NCBI GenBank assembly: GCA_009695305.1
Contig: SIBG01000013.1
Span: 1 to 62,914, forward strand
Origin: Opitutus sp.
GTDB taxonomy: Bacteria > Verrucomicrobiota > Verrucomicrobiia > Opitutales > Opitutaceae
Reading direction: 5' to 3'
Length of the DNA: 62,914 nt
Shown here: in pieces, positions 6,116 to 19,041 of the stretch
Layout of the letters: every line of letters begins with the position of its first letter
Position numbering within the stretch: the stretch's first letter is position 1
Program-made: the position numbers and the translations under genes
Notes under the pieces: model-generated
What the model was told of the DNA's origin: nothing
What the model saw: only the letters and a program-made list of their open reading frames with translations
Database searches by the model: none

Positions 6116-8815
6116 CTAGCGCATCACTTCGACCAGCTTGGTGGCGTCCTTGCCGCCGCCCATCGCGAAGTCGGGCTTGCCGCCGCCCTTGCCACCGAGC
6201 TGGGTGCTCAGTGCCTGGATGATCTTGCCGGCTTGGTGGCCGGCTTTGATCGCAGCGGGTGAGCAGAACGCCACGAGACTCGCCTTCTCGCCCAATGCGG
6301 TGCCGAGTTGCACGACGCCTTCGCCGATTTTTGCGAGGACCTGCGAGCCGAGGCTGCGGAGCGATTCGGTCTCGTCCACGCTGACGACGGCGGAGACGAA
6401 TTTTAGCCCGTCGCGGGTGGTCGCCTTGGCGGCGAGCTCGTCGGCGAGGCCGGCGAGGGCTTTTTGCTGGAAACCCTTGAGCTGCTTCTCGAGTTCCTTT
6501 TGGTGGGCGAGAAGGGCGTCGAGTTTTTGAGCGACGTCGTGGGGACCGGCGTTGAGCTTGGCATTGACGGCGGCGAGCGCGGCTTCGCGGTGGGCGACGA
6601 AATCGTAGGCAGCCTGGCCGGCGACGGCCTCGATGCGGCGGGTGCCGGCGGCGATGGCCATCTCGGCGACGATTTTGATGACGCCGATCTCGCCCGTGGT
6701 GCTGACGTGCGTGCCGCCGCAGAGTTCGCGGCTGTAGCCGCCGATGTCGACGACTCGGACGATCTTGCCGTATTTGTCGCCGAAGAAGGCGAGGGTGCCC
6801 TCGGGCTTTTTGTCGAATTCGGTCTCGTAGGTTTCGACTTTGGTGTTGTCGATGACCTTGGCGTTGACGAGCTGCTCGACCTCGAGGAGCTGCGCGTGGG
6901 TGACGGCCTCGAAGTGCGAGAAATCGAAGCGCATCCGGTCGGGCGTCTTCGAGGTGCCGGCCTGACGGACATGCGTGCCGAGCGTCTTGCGCAACGCCCA
7001 GTGAATCAAGTGAGCAGCGGAGTGGTGGCGGTTGATGGCGCGGCGGCGGACGAGATCGACGGAAAGTTCGGCCTTCGCGTGCGGAAACGGATCCTCTCCG
7101 CCGGCGAGTTTATGCAGGTGGCGGCCGGCCTTGTCCTTCACGCAGTCGGTGAGATGGAAGAGTTGCCCGTTGATGAGAGCGGTGCCGGCGTCGCCGGCCT
7201 GGCCGCCCATTTCGGCGTAGAAAGGAGTCTGATCGAATACGAGAAACTTATCCTTGTCGGACTTGATGATCTCGATGAGTTGCGCGTGAGCGTGGGTTTG
7301 CTCGTAGCCGAGAAATTTCGTCGGCTTGAGATCAACGGCCGCATCGCCCTCGGTGGCGGCTACGAGGATTTCTTTTTTCTGCGCCGCGCGGCCCCGCTCG
7401 CGTTGTTTCCCCATCTCGGCTTCGAAACCGGCTGCGTCGACGGTTAGTCCACGCTCGCTCGCGAGAAGCTGGGTCATGTCCAACGGGAAGCCGTAAGTAT
7501 CGTAGAGGAGGAACGCTTGGGCCCCCGAGAAAATGGGCTTTCCTTTGTTAACGTCGACCGCGGACTGAAATTGAGCCAGACCCTTGTCGAGCGTGCGTCC
7601 GAATGATTCTTCTTCGCCGCGAATCACCCGGCGAATAATTTCCTGCTGCTGCTTTAGTTCGGGGAAGACGCCGCCGAGCGATTCGACGACGGGCGCAACC
7701 AGTTGCTCGAAGAAACCGGTTTGGAGACCGAGTTTCTTCCCATACAAAATCCCGCGGCGAAGGATCCGACGGATGACGTAGTTGCGGCCTTCGTTGCCGG
7801 GCATGATGCCGTCGGCGATGGCGCAGCTGATCGTGCGCGCGTGGTCGGCGAGGACGCGGAACGCGATGTCGATGTTCTCTTGTTCGGTCAGACCTTCGCG
7901 CTTGGTCGGGACGGTGCGCGCATAGGTTTTGCCGGAGAGAGCCGTGATTTTCGCAAAGAGCGGAGCGAAGACGTCCGCTTCGTAGTTTGAGGGTTCGGCG
8001 GAAAATTCCTTGAAACCTTTCGTCGTGGCGTAGATGCCGGCGACGCGTTCGAAGCCCATGCCGGTGTCGACGTGCTTGGCGGCGAGCGGGGAGAAGGTGC
8101 CGTCGGCGTTCGCGTTGAACTGGATGAAAACGTGGTTCCAGATTTCGATGCAACGGGGGCTGCTCGCGTTGACGTTGGCGCGGCCGGCGGCTTCGTCGGG
8201 GTCCGGGAGGAGGTTGAAATGGATTTCGGAGCACGGACCGCAGGGGCCAGTGTCGCCCATCATCCAGAAATTATCCTTCTTGTTGCCGTAGACGATGTGG
8301 ACTTTCGGATCAAGGCCGGCGCGGGTGAAGATGCCGGCCCAGATGTCGTAGGCTTCCTGGTCGAAGTCGGAGGGGTCGCTCTTGGATTTGTCGGGCGAGT
8401 AGACGGTCGCGAAGAGGCGCTTCGGCGGAATACCCCAGACTTTTGTGATCAACTCCCAGCCCCATTTGAGGGACTCTTTTTTGAAGTAGTCGCCGAAAGA
8501 CCAGTTGCCGAGCATTTCGAAGAGCGTGTGATGATAGGTATCGAAACCGACATCCTCGAGGTCGTTGTGCTTGCCGCCGGCGCGGATGCATTTCTGGGTG
8601 TCGGCGGCGCGGGTATCCTTGGCGGGTTTGGCGCCGGCCCATTTCGAAACGTCGGGCGCACGCTCGCCGAGGAAGATGGGCACGAACTGATTCATGCCGG
8701 CGTTAGTGAAGAGCAGTCCGGGTGAATCGGGCAGCAGCGATGCCGAGGGCACGACGGTGTGGCCCTGTTGGGCGAAGAAATCGAGGAACGACTGGCGGAT
8801 CTCGGCGGAAGTCAT
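6116..8815 (-). CDS. alaS: Alanyl-tRNA synthetase
   Basis: A 899-residue cytoplasmic class II synthetase, full length for the bacterial family. It charges tRNA-Ala. The N-terminal catalytic core includes PSASLLPDSPGLLFTNAGMN; the editing domain has the HHSAAHLIH motif and CGGTHV, which bind zinc and clear mis-charged Ser or Gly; the C-terminal part has a coiled coil and a Gly-rich end (GGKGGGKPDFAMGGG). The ATG at 8815 lies 14 bp downstream of the leuB stop, so leuB-alaS is a likely operon. The toxin-antitoxin pair follows. Confidence 0.97.
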   Translation of the reverse strand: MTSAEIRQSFLDFFAQQGHTVVPSASLLPDSPGLLFTNAGMNQFVPIFLGERAPDVSKWAGAKPAKDTRAADTQKCIRAGGKHNDLEDVGFDTYHHTLFEMLGNWSFGDYFKKESLKWGWELITKVWGIPPKRLFATVYSPDKSKSDPSDFDQEAYDIWAGIFTRAGLDPKVHIVYGNKKDNFWMMGDTGPCGPCSEIHFNLLPDPDEAAGRANVNASSPRCIEIWNHVFIQFNANADGTFSPLAAKHVDTGMGFERVAGIYATTKGFKEFSAEPSNYEADVFAPLFAKITALSGKTYARTVPTKREGLTEQENIDIAFRVLADHARTISCAIADGIMPGNEGRNYVIRRILRRGILYGKKLGLQTGFFEQLVAPVVESLGGVFPELKQQQEIIRRVIRGEEESFGRTLDKGLAQFQSAVDVNKGKPIFSGAQAFLLYDTYGFPLDMTQLLASERGLTVDAAGFEAEMGKQRERGRAAQKKEILVAATEGDAAVDLKPTKFLGYEQTHAHAQLIEIIKSDKDKFLVFDQTPFYAEMGGQAGDAGTALINGQLFHLTDCVKDKAGRHLHKLAGGEDPFPHAKAELSVDLVRRRAINRHHSAAHLIHWALRKTLGTHVRQAGTSKTPDRMRFDFSHFEAVTHAQLLEVEQLVNAKVIDNTKVETYETEFDKKPEGTLAFFGDKYGKIVRVVDIGGYSRELCGGTHVSTTGEIGVIKIVAEMAIAAGTRRIEAVAGQAAYDFVAHREAALAAVNAKLNAGPHDVAQKLDALLAHQKELEKQLKGFQQKALAGLADELAAKATTRDGLKFVSAVVSVDETESLRSLGSQVLAKIGEGVVQLGTALGEKASLVAFCSPAAIKAGHQAGKIIQALSTQLGGKGGGKPDFAMGGGKDATKLVEVMR

Positions 8816-8829
8816 GGCGAAAAAGGAAA

Positions 8830-11615
<2,786 letters not shown>

Positions 11616-11784
11616 CGGGGGGAAAAGCTTGGCCGATACTCCGTTTTGTGCTCCCGGCGTCAACCCGCCAGATGCGACTGCACCCGGCTCGGCTAGCGAG
11701 ACGCCATGGTCTCGGAATGGTAAAATTGAGTTTGAAGATTTTTTCGCGATTGCGGCGTCGGCGAAACACCCTGTTGTGGGAGGG

Positions 11785-12420
11785 GTGAATCTCCACGTCC
11801 TGCCAGCCGGGCCGATCCAGACCAACGCCTATCTCCTCATCGAGCCAGCACGCGGCGAGGCTGTGCTCATCGATGCGCCGGGTGGGGTGTGGGCGAAGGT
11901 GGCGCCGATCCTGGCCAGGGGAAAATGCCGGCTCACCGAACTCTGGCTCACGCACGGGCACTGGGATCATACTCAGGGTGGGGCGGAGGTGGTGCGCGCG
12001 TCGGGGGCAAAGGTTCGCGCGCATGTCGACGATCAGGTGCTGATCGAGACCCCGGAGATCATGGAGCGCTTCATGGGTGAGCGGATGAATCTGGAGGCGA
12101 TTCACGTCGACCACTGGATCGCGCAAGGCGACCGGTTTGAGGCCCTGGGCACAACGGTGGAAGTGCGGCACGTGCCGGGGCACTGCCCGGGCAATGTGTT
12201 GTTTTATTTTGCCCAAGCAGGTGCGGCGTTTGTCGGCGATGCGCTGTTCAACGGCAGCATCGGCCGGCACGATTTGCCGGGCGGGGATTTCGACTTACTG
12301 GAGAAATCGATCCAGGAGCAAATTTACACGCTGCCCGATGCGACGGTGGTTTATCCCGGTCACGGCCCGAAGACGACGGTCGGTGCGGAAAAAACGAGCA
12401 ACCCCTATGTCACTGCCTGA
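11785..12420 (+). CDS. MBL-fold metallo-hydrolase (glyoxalase II-like)
   Basis: About 211 residues. The zinc-binding motif THGHWDHTQGG is intact, with later ligands in VPGHCPGN and GDALFNGSIGRHD and the final His in YPGHGP, as in glyoxalase II-type thioesterases of the metallo-beta-lactamase fold. The start is uncertain: the open frame reaches back to 11554 but has no ATG near the conserved N-terminus; GTG at 11785 yields VNLHVLPAGPIQTNAY, the usual opening of this family. The 3' end overlaps ribD by 14 bp, making a compact hydrolase-ribD-rdgB unit. The natural substrate is unknown. Confidence 0.85.
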   Translation: MNLHVLPAGPIQTNAYLLIEPARGEAVLIDAPGGVWAKVAPILARGKCRLTELWLTHGHWDHTQGGAEVVRASGAKVRAHVDDQVLIETPEIMERFMGERMNLEAIHVDHWIAQGDRFEALGTTVEVRHVPGHCPGNVLFYFAQAGAAFVGDALFNGSIGRHDLPGGDFDLLEKSIQEQIYTLPDATVVYPGHGPKTTVGAEKTSNPYVTA

Positions 12421-13567
12421 ACACGAAACCGGCATGCGCCGCGCGCTGGAACTCGCGCGCAGCGTTTGGGGCAAGACGCATCCGAACCCGATGGTCGGGG
12501 CGCTCATTGTGGAGGACGGACACGTTGTGGGCGAGGGGGCGACGGCCCCGGACGGCGGCCCGCACGCGGAGCGGCTGGCCCTGCTCGCCCGCGGCAAGCC
12601 ACCCCGACCGGGCGCAACGCTCTATACGACACTCGAGCCCTGTTCGACGCACGGACGCACCGGGGCTTGCACCGAGGCGATCATCGCCTCCGGCATCAAG
12701 CGCGTGGTGGTGGGTGCGACAGATCCGAATCCGGCGCACGCTGGGGGTGGTTTCGAGGTGCTGCGCTCCGCCGGCATCGAGGTGGTCACGGGAGTGCTGG
12801 AACGCGAGTGCGCGGATCTAAACCTGATCTTCAATCACTGGATCACGTCGAACGGACCGCTCCTCGCGGCGAAGGCGGCGGCGACGCTCGACGGCAAGAT
12901 GGCCTGTCGCACCGGGGAGTCGCGCTGGATCACGAACGAGTCCTCGCGCGCCGACGTGCATCGGTGGCGCCGGCTGTTTCCGGCGATCGCCGTGGGTGCG
13001 ATGACGATTTTGAAAGACAACCCGCGGCTCACGGCGCGGCGGGACGGCGAGGACGAGTGGTGTCCGACGCGGTTCGTGTTCGATGGGTTGTTGCGGACGG
13101 TGGTGGACAAGAATCTCCCGGCGGTTTTTACCGATGAATTTCGGGCGCGCACGATTGTGGTGACGACGCCGCACGGCGGGCTCGGCTACGTGCGGAAGCT
13201 GCGCGATCTGGGCATCACGGTATGGTGTTTCGAGTCGGCGGCGCAGCGGGTGGACTTCGCGGATTTCCGGAAAAAATGTGCCGAGGAAAAAATTGCCGGC
13301 GTTTATTTCGAAGGCGGGGCGCTGCTGGTCAGCGAACTACTGAGAGCGCAGCAGCTCGACTATCTGTTCGCGTATCGTGCACCCCTGCTGTTCGCCGACG
13401 ACAAGGCCAAGAGTATTTTCAGCGGACTGCGACCCGAGCGGCTTGATCAAGCGGTGCGGCTGACGGATGTGCAGCACGAGACGTTTGGCGAGGATGCGTT
13501 GATGCGCGGGCGCGTGGTCTATCCGGGAAAGCTGCTCGTCGATGAAACTGTTTTTCGCGTCCGGTAA
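12407..13567 (+). CDS. ribD: Bifunctional riboflavin deaminase/reductase
   Basis: A 386-residue RibD. It deaminates the pyrimidine made by GTP cyclohydrolase II and then reduces the ribosyl side chain with NADPH. The deaminase half shows the zinc site: H53 and E55 in GGPHAERL, C79 and C88 in EPCSTHGRTGAC, with THPNPMVGA near the start. The reductase half begins about residue 146 (AAKAAATLDGKMA, then SRWITNE). The ATG at 12407 lies inside the end of the hydrolase gene, and the end overlaps rdgB by 26 bp. No FMN riboswitch was seen upstream, and no other rib genes are in the window. Confidence 0.95.
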   Translation: MSLPEHETGMRRALELARSVWGKTHPNPMVGALIVEDGHVVGEGATAPDGGPHAERLALLARGKPPRPGATLYTTLEPCSTHGRTGACTEAIIASGIKRVVVGATDPNPAHAGGGFEVLRSAGIEVVTGVLERECADLNLIFNHWITSNGPLLAAKAAATLDGKMACRTGESRWITNESSRADVHRWRRLFPAIAVGAMTILKDNPRLTARRDGEDEWCPTRFVFDGLLRTVVDKNLPAVFTDEFRARTIVVTTPHGGLGYVRKLRDLGITVWCFESAAQRVDFADFRKKCAEEKIAGVYFEGGALLVSELLRAQQLDYLFAYRAPLLFADDKAKSIFSGLRPERLDQAVRLTDVQHETFGEDALMRGRVVYPGKLLVDETVFRVR

Positions 13568-14156
13568 CGCGCACAAGGCGGCCGAGCTGCAAGCGCTGGC
13601 GGACGAGTCGCCAGCCAGCCGGCTCCGGTCGATCGAGATCGTGTCGGCCCGCGCGGTCGGTGGCATGCCGGCGGTCGCCGAGGACACGGGGACGTTTGCC
13701 GGCAACGCGCGGAAGAAAGCGCTGGCGTTGCGCGCGCGACTGCCGGCGGGGGCATGGTCGCTGGCGGACGACAGTGGCTTGTGTGTGGATGCGCTGCAGG
13801 GTGCCCCGGGCGTGGAGTCGGCCTATTATGCGGGGCCGCACGGGGACGGCGCGGCAAATCTGGCGAAACTGATCGCGGTCATGCGCGCGGTGCCGGAGGC
13901 GGAGCGTGGGGCGCGCTTCGTGTGCGTGCTGTTCGTCGTGGGGCCGGACGGGAGCGAGCAAGTGTTCGAGGGGAGCTGTGGCGGGCAACTTCTGCGCGAA
14001 CCGCGCGGTGGTGCCGGGTTTGGCTACGATCCGCTGTTCGTGCCGACGGGACACGCGCTGAGTTTCGCCGAGCTGGGCGAGGCGGTGAAAAACGCGATCA
14101 GCCACCGGGCGCGCGCGTGGGCGCGTCTGGCGGAGTGGGTGCGGAGTTTGACGTAG
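13542..14156 (+). CDS. rdgB: dITP/XTP pyrophosphatase (RdgB/HAM1 family)
   Basis: A 204-residue housecleaning enzyme that hydrolyses non-canonical purine nucleotides such as dITP and XTP. Family blocks are all visible: FFASGNAHKAAEL at the N-terminus, ADDSGLCVDAL, GVESAYYAG, GAGFGYDPLFVP, and the end block KNAISHRARA. The ATG lies 26 bp inside ribD, implying coupled translation. It is the last gene of the plus-strand unit; a long hairpin follows. Intact. Confidence 0.95.
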   Translation: MKLFFASGNAHKAAELQALADESPASRLRSIEIVSARAVGGMPAVAEDTGTFAGNARKKALALRARLPAGAWSLADDSGLCVDALQGAPGVESAYYAGPHGDGAANLAKLIAVMRAVPEAERGARFVCVLFVVGPDGSEQVFEGSCGGQLLREPRGGAGFGYDPLFVPTGHALSFAELGEAVKNAISHRARAWARLAEWVRSLT

Positions 14157-14159
14157 GCC

Positions 14160-14217
14160 GGGACCGCTGGGCCGGCCGTTCGTCCGTGGCCGGCCCCGCG
14201 GTCCCGGTCTACCGTTT
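14160..14217 (+). terminator. Long GC-rich hairpin after rdgB
   Basis: GGGACCGC (14160-14167) pairs with GCGGTCCC (14198-14205), and inside it GGCCGGCC (14170-14177) pairs with GGCCGGCC (14188-14195). A short T run (14213-14217) follows, about eight bases after the stem. It separates the convergent rdgB and response regulator genes; the T run lies within the end of the latter. The gap between stem and T run makes it a weaker classical terminator. Confidence 0.6.
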
Positions 14218-14853
14218 TTCCTGCACGTAGATGACGGCGGCCTCGGCGCGGCGCGAAACGTGGAGCTTTTCGAAAACGGTGCTCAAATAATTTTTCACGG
14301 TTTTCTCACTGAGACCGAGCTGGGCGGCGACCTCTTTGTTCGTGCAGCCGTCCGCGATGAGCGCGAGCACGCGGTTTTCCTGCGGAGACAACGCGGCGAG
14401 CGCTCCGCCGCCCGACTTCATAAACTGCATCACGCGCGCGGTCACCGCGGGGTCGAGGATGGACCGGCCGGCGGCGACCTCGTGGATCGCCCGCACGAGC
14501 CCCCGGCCGTCGATTTCCTTCAGCAGGTAGCCGTGCGCCCCGGCGTGGATCGCTTCGCTCACGACCGCATCGCTCGCGACGGAGGTGAGCATGAGCACCC
14601 GGATGCTGGGCCCACGCTTCAAAATTTGCCGGCACGCCTCGGTGCCTTGGCCGTCGGGCAGGCGGATGTCGAGCAAGACGACGTCGGGCCGGAGCCGACC
14701 GCAGGTTTCGATCGCGGTGGCGACACTGCCCGCCTCGCCGGCGATTTCGAGCGAGGCATCCGTGCTGAGCAGCGCGCGCAGGCCCATGCGCACGACCTCG
14801 CTGTCGTCCACGAGGACCACCCGGATGCGGGTTTTTACGGCTGGAGCGCTCAT
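14209..14853 (-). CDS. NarL/FixJ-type response regulator
   Basis: A 214-residue regulator. The receiver domain (about 10-125) has the acidic pair D16/D17 in VLVDDSEV, the phospho-acceptor D62 in VVLLDIRLPDG, and the Thr and Lys positions in MLTSVA and LLKEID. The C-terminal LuxR-type helix-turn-helix (about 150-210) reads LSPQENRVLALIADG and later NKEVAAQLGLSEKTVKNYLS. The ATG overlaps the stop of the sensor kinase gene as ATGA, so this pair is co-translated and functionally linked. Target genes cannot be inferred. Confidence 0.95.
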   Translation of the reverse strand: MSAPAVKTRIRVVLVDDSEVVRMGLRALLSTDASLEIAGEAGSVATAIETCGRLRPDVVLLDIRLPDGQGTEACRQILKRGPSIRVLMLTSVASDAVVSEAIHAGAHGYLLKEIDGRGLVRAIHEVAAGRSILDPAVTARVMQFMKSGGGALAALSPQENRVLALIADGCTNKEVAAQLGLSEKTVKNYLSTVFEKLHVSRRAEAAVIYVQEKR

Positions 14854-15917
14854 TCGACGGCAGTGGATTGAAGAATGGGCAGCGTGGCAATGACGCGGGT
14901 GCCATCGCCGGGCTGGCTGAGCACGCGTAGCGTGGCGCCCAGGCGGCGGGCGCGCGCCTGCATGTTATCGAGCCCGTGGCCACCGTCACGCCGGTGCGTG
15001 ACGTTGAAACCGTGGCCGTCGTCCTGCACGAGCAGACAAACCTCCCCGTCGCCCTTGTGCACGCGCAAGGTGAGGAGGGACGCCCCGCCGTGACGGAGCG
15101 CGTTACTGACGGCCTCCCGGGCGATCTGGAGCGCCTCGAGGCCTTGATCGGGCGAGAGCAGCGCGGTGGCCTCGCCGTCCACCTTCACGTCGAAGCGGGT
15201 GGGCCGGCCGGCGCGGAGTTCGGTGAGCATCGCCTCGAGCGCCTGCGCGAAGCCGGCGCGGCGGAGATTGTCCGGCGTCAGGCCGGTGATGTGGGTGCGA
15301 ACCTCGCGGATCGTGTTGTTCAGCGAGGTGCGGATCTGATCGAGCCGGTGGTCGGCCTCGGCGGGATCGCTTCTCACCAAGGCCCGCACCGCCTCCAGCG
15401 TGAGGCCGGCCGCGTAGAGCGACTGGATGATGCCGTCGTGTAAATCATGGCCGAGGCGGATTCTTTCCTCGAGTGACTGGGCGAGCAGGTGCTGCTTCAA
15501 CTCGACGTCGGCTTCGGCGCGGCGGCGGACGTCGCGCTCGCGGGACAGCTCCGCGCCCTGCGCGACCGAGGTAACGGCGAGTTTCTCCAGCGCGCCGATT
15601 TCACTGCGGGCGTTCACGAACGGTTGGTGGGATTCGCCGGCGTGGGCGGATCGCGCGGCGAGGCTGAACACCAGCGCGGCGGCGAGCAGCAGGCCGGCGA
15701 GGGCGAGGCCGGCGGCGATCCGGGGGGCCTGCGCCGCGATGCGGGCGGCCCGATTCGCCGCGGCACCTGCCGCGCTCGGGGCGGTTTCGAGCGAGGCTTC
15801 GCGGGTCGTGACGCCGTCGCTGAGCGCGTCGCGCCACGCCGGGGCCGCCAACAGCGCGACGAGCACTGCCAGCACGACAAATAAGGCCAAACCGAGGAGA
15901 CGCGGCAGCGGGTTCAT
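14850..15917 (-). CDS. NarL-family sensor histidine kinase
   Basis: A 355-residue kinase. Two membrane helices (about 6-27 and 66-90) flank a periplasmic part of only about 40 residues, too small for a typical sensing domain. A coiled region leads to the HisKA_3 dimerisation domain with LGHDLHDGIIQSL (H160 is the likely phospho-accepting residue), then an ATPase domain with EAVSNALRHGG, DDGHGF and GHGLDNM. It phosphorylates the regulator encoded downstream with a four-base overlap. The small outer loop suggests sensing within the membrane or through another protein. Confidence 0.93.
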   Translation of the reverse strand: MNPLPRLLGLALFVVLAVLVALLAAPAWRDALSDGVTTREASLETAPSAAGAAANRAARIAAQAPRIAAGLALAGLLLAAALVFSLAARSAHAGESHQPFVNARSEIGALEKLAVTSVAQGAELSRERDVRRRAEADVELKQHLLAQSLEERIRLGHDLHDGIIQSLYAAGLTLEAVRALVRSDPAEADHRLDQIRTSLNNTIREVRTHITGLTPDNLRRAGFAQALEAMLTELRAGRPTRFDVKVDGEATALLSPDQGLEALQIAREAVSNALRHGGASLLTLRVHKGDGEVCLLVQDDGHGFNVTHRRDGGHGLDNMQARARRLGATLRVLSQPGDGTRVIATLPILQSTAVE

Positions 15918-16006
15918 GTGAGGACACCTGCACTCTGCCGGTCCGGAGCGAGCGCGTCAAAACTTTCGACATTTCATTCGCGGCGGGTTTTGTTGACCGG
16001 CTCCGC

Positions 16007-17551
<1,545 letters not shown>

Positions 17552-17575
17552 TCGTTCTCGTTCTTCGTTCTCTTG

Positions 17576-17608
17576 CTCGTTCTCTCCTCCTGAATCGAAG
17601 AGAACGAG
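17576..17608 (+). other. Hairpin in the metG-menF gap
   Basis: CTCGTTCTCT (17576-17585) is an exact inverted repeat of AGAGAACGAG (17599-17608), with a 13-base loop. It follows a pyrimidine-rich run made of TCGTTCT-like units from 17552. No T run follows, so it is not a normal terminator. The only purine-rich stretch before the GTG of menF lies on its 3' side, so folding could affect menF translation. Purely structural evidence. Confidence 0.4.
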
Positions 17609-17622
17609 AGCGAATTCCCACC

Positions 17623-19041
17623 GTGACCATCCTCCCGCTCAATCCCGCGGCGAACGCCTCCCCCGAGGCGCTGCGGGTCTTTCTCGCCGAGTGCCGGGAC
17701 TCCGCGGTGCAGGACCGCCATGACAAGCTGGTGAGCATCTCACTCGCGGTAGACGCACTCGATCCGCTCGCGGTGCTCGAATCGATCTTCGAGCCAGGTG
17801 AGCCGCATTTCTACACGGAGCGGCCGGGGATCGAAAGTGCGATTGCCGGGGCCGAGGTGGCAGTGGCGCACGAAGCGGACGGCGCGGAGCGATTTATTTC
17901 GGCGCAGCGATGGATGGATGAAACGCTGGCGCACACCGTGGCGGTCGGTGACGTGGCGGCGCCCTTTGGCGGACCGCATTTTTTTGCGGGATTTGCGTTC
18001 CGCGACAAGATCGAGGCGGGCGAGGTGTTTCCGGCGGCCCGCGTGTTTGTGCCGCGCTGGCAGGTCGCGCGGGCCGGAGCGACGACGACCGCGGTGGCAA
18101 ACCTGCTGGTCACGCCGGAGACGGATCTTGCCGCGCTCGCGGAGCGGGTGTGGCGCGCCCATCGGAAGTTTTCGCAGTTTCGCTACCGCGAACCGCTCGC
18201 CGCGGAGGTGGGCGCAGCGCCACGCGCCACCACACGCGAGGCGGGCGACTATCAGGCCGTGGTTGGCCGCGCCCTGGAGCGGATTGCCGCGGGCGAGTTG
18301 CGCAAAATCGTGCTGGCGCGGGCGCAGGATGTCGCTTCCGACCGGCCGCTCCATCCGCTGCGACTGCTCAACGGCCTGCGACAGCGGTTCCCGGACTGCT
18401 ATTCCTTCTCCTTCGCCAACGGCCGCGGGCAGAGTTTCATCGGCGCCAGTCCGGAGCGGCTTGTGCGCGTGAGCAAGGGCGTGCTCGAAACGGAGGCGCT
18501 CGCCGGCTCGGCGCGACGCGGCGGGGGCGCGAGCGAGGATGCCGCGCTGGCGACCGCGCTGTTGCACAGCGAAAAAGATCTGCGCGAGCAGCGCGAAGTG
18601 CTCGACGACATCGTGGCGCGGCTCACCCCGCTCGGACTGGCGTTGGAGTTCTCCGCGCGACCGCAGATTCGACGGCTGGCGAACGTGCAGCATCTGCACA
18701 CGCCGGTCCGCGCGGTGTTGCCGGCAACGGTGCGCCTGCTCGATGTGCTCGCGGCCTTGCATCCGACGCCGGCGGTCGGCGGCAGCCCCCGGGGCGCGGC
18801 GCTCGCCCGCATTCGCGAGTTGGAGGGATTCCCGCGCGGGCTTTATGCCGGCACGCTTGGCTGGCTGAACGCCCGCGGGGGTGGCGAATTTTTTGTCGGC
18901 ATCCGCTCGGCGCTGGTGGATGGCGCGACGGCGCGGGTGTATGCCGGGGCGGGAATTGTCGCCGGCTCGGCCCCGGAGAAGGAGTTTGCGGAAACTGAAC
19001 TGAAGTTTAAGGCCATGTTGGACGCCTTGCTTGCCCCATGA
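17623..19041 (+). CDS. menF: Isochorismate synthase (menaquinone pathway)
   Basis: A 472-residue chorismate-utilising enzyme converting chorismate to isochorismate. The GTG at 17623 was chosen because the longer open frame runs back through metG. The C-terminal chorismate-binding domain (about 205-465) carries LRKIVLARA, FIGASPERL, LETEALAGSARRG, the histidine-containing LHTPVRA, LHPTPAVGGSPR and GAGIVAGS. The first ~200 residues are poorly conserved, as in other MenF/EntC proteins. It overlaps menD by four bases (ATGA), which argues for menaquinone rather than siderophore production. Confidence 0.93.
   Translation: MTILPLNPAANASPEALRVFLAECRDSAVQDRHDKLVSISLAVDALDPLAVLESIFEPGEPHFYTERPGIESAIAGAEVAVAHEADGAERFISAQRWMDETLAHTVAVGDVAAPFGGPHFFAGFAFRDKIEAGEVFPAARVFVPRWQVARAGATTTAVANLLVTPETDLAALAERVWRAHRKFSQFRYREPLAAEVGAAPRATTREAGDYQAVVGRALERIAAGELRKIVLARAQDVASDRPLHPLRLLNGLRQRFPDCYSFSFANGRGQSFIGASPERLVRVSKGVLETEALAGSARRGGGASEDAALATALLHSEKDLREQREVLDDIVARLTPLGLALEFSARPQIRRLANVQHLHTPVRAVLPATVRLLDVLAALHPTPAVGGSPRGAALARIRELEGFPRGLYAGTLGWLNARGGGEFFVGIRSALVDGATARVYAGAGIVAGSAPEKEFAETELKFKAMLDALLAP

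Noticed and set aside
6464-7447. Long plus-strand open frame of 327 codons opposite alaS
   Set aside because: It is antisense to conserved alaS sequence, rich in Val, Gly, Asp and Glu as expected from the mirror of a GC-rich gene, and has no family features.
14850-15917. Sensor kinase linked to the ribD-rdgB unit
   Set aside because: It converges with rdgB across a long hairpin and shares no strand or spacing with it.
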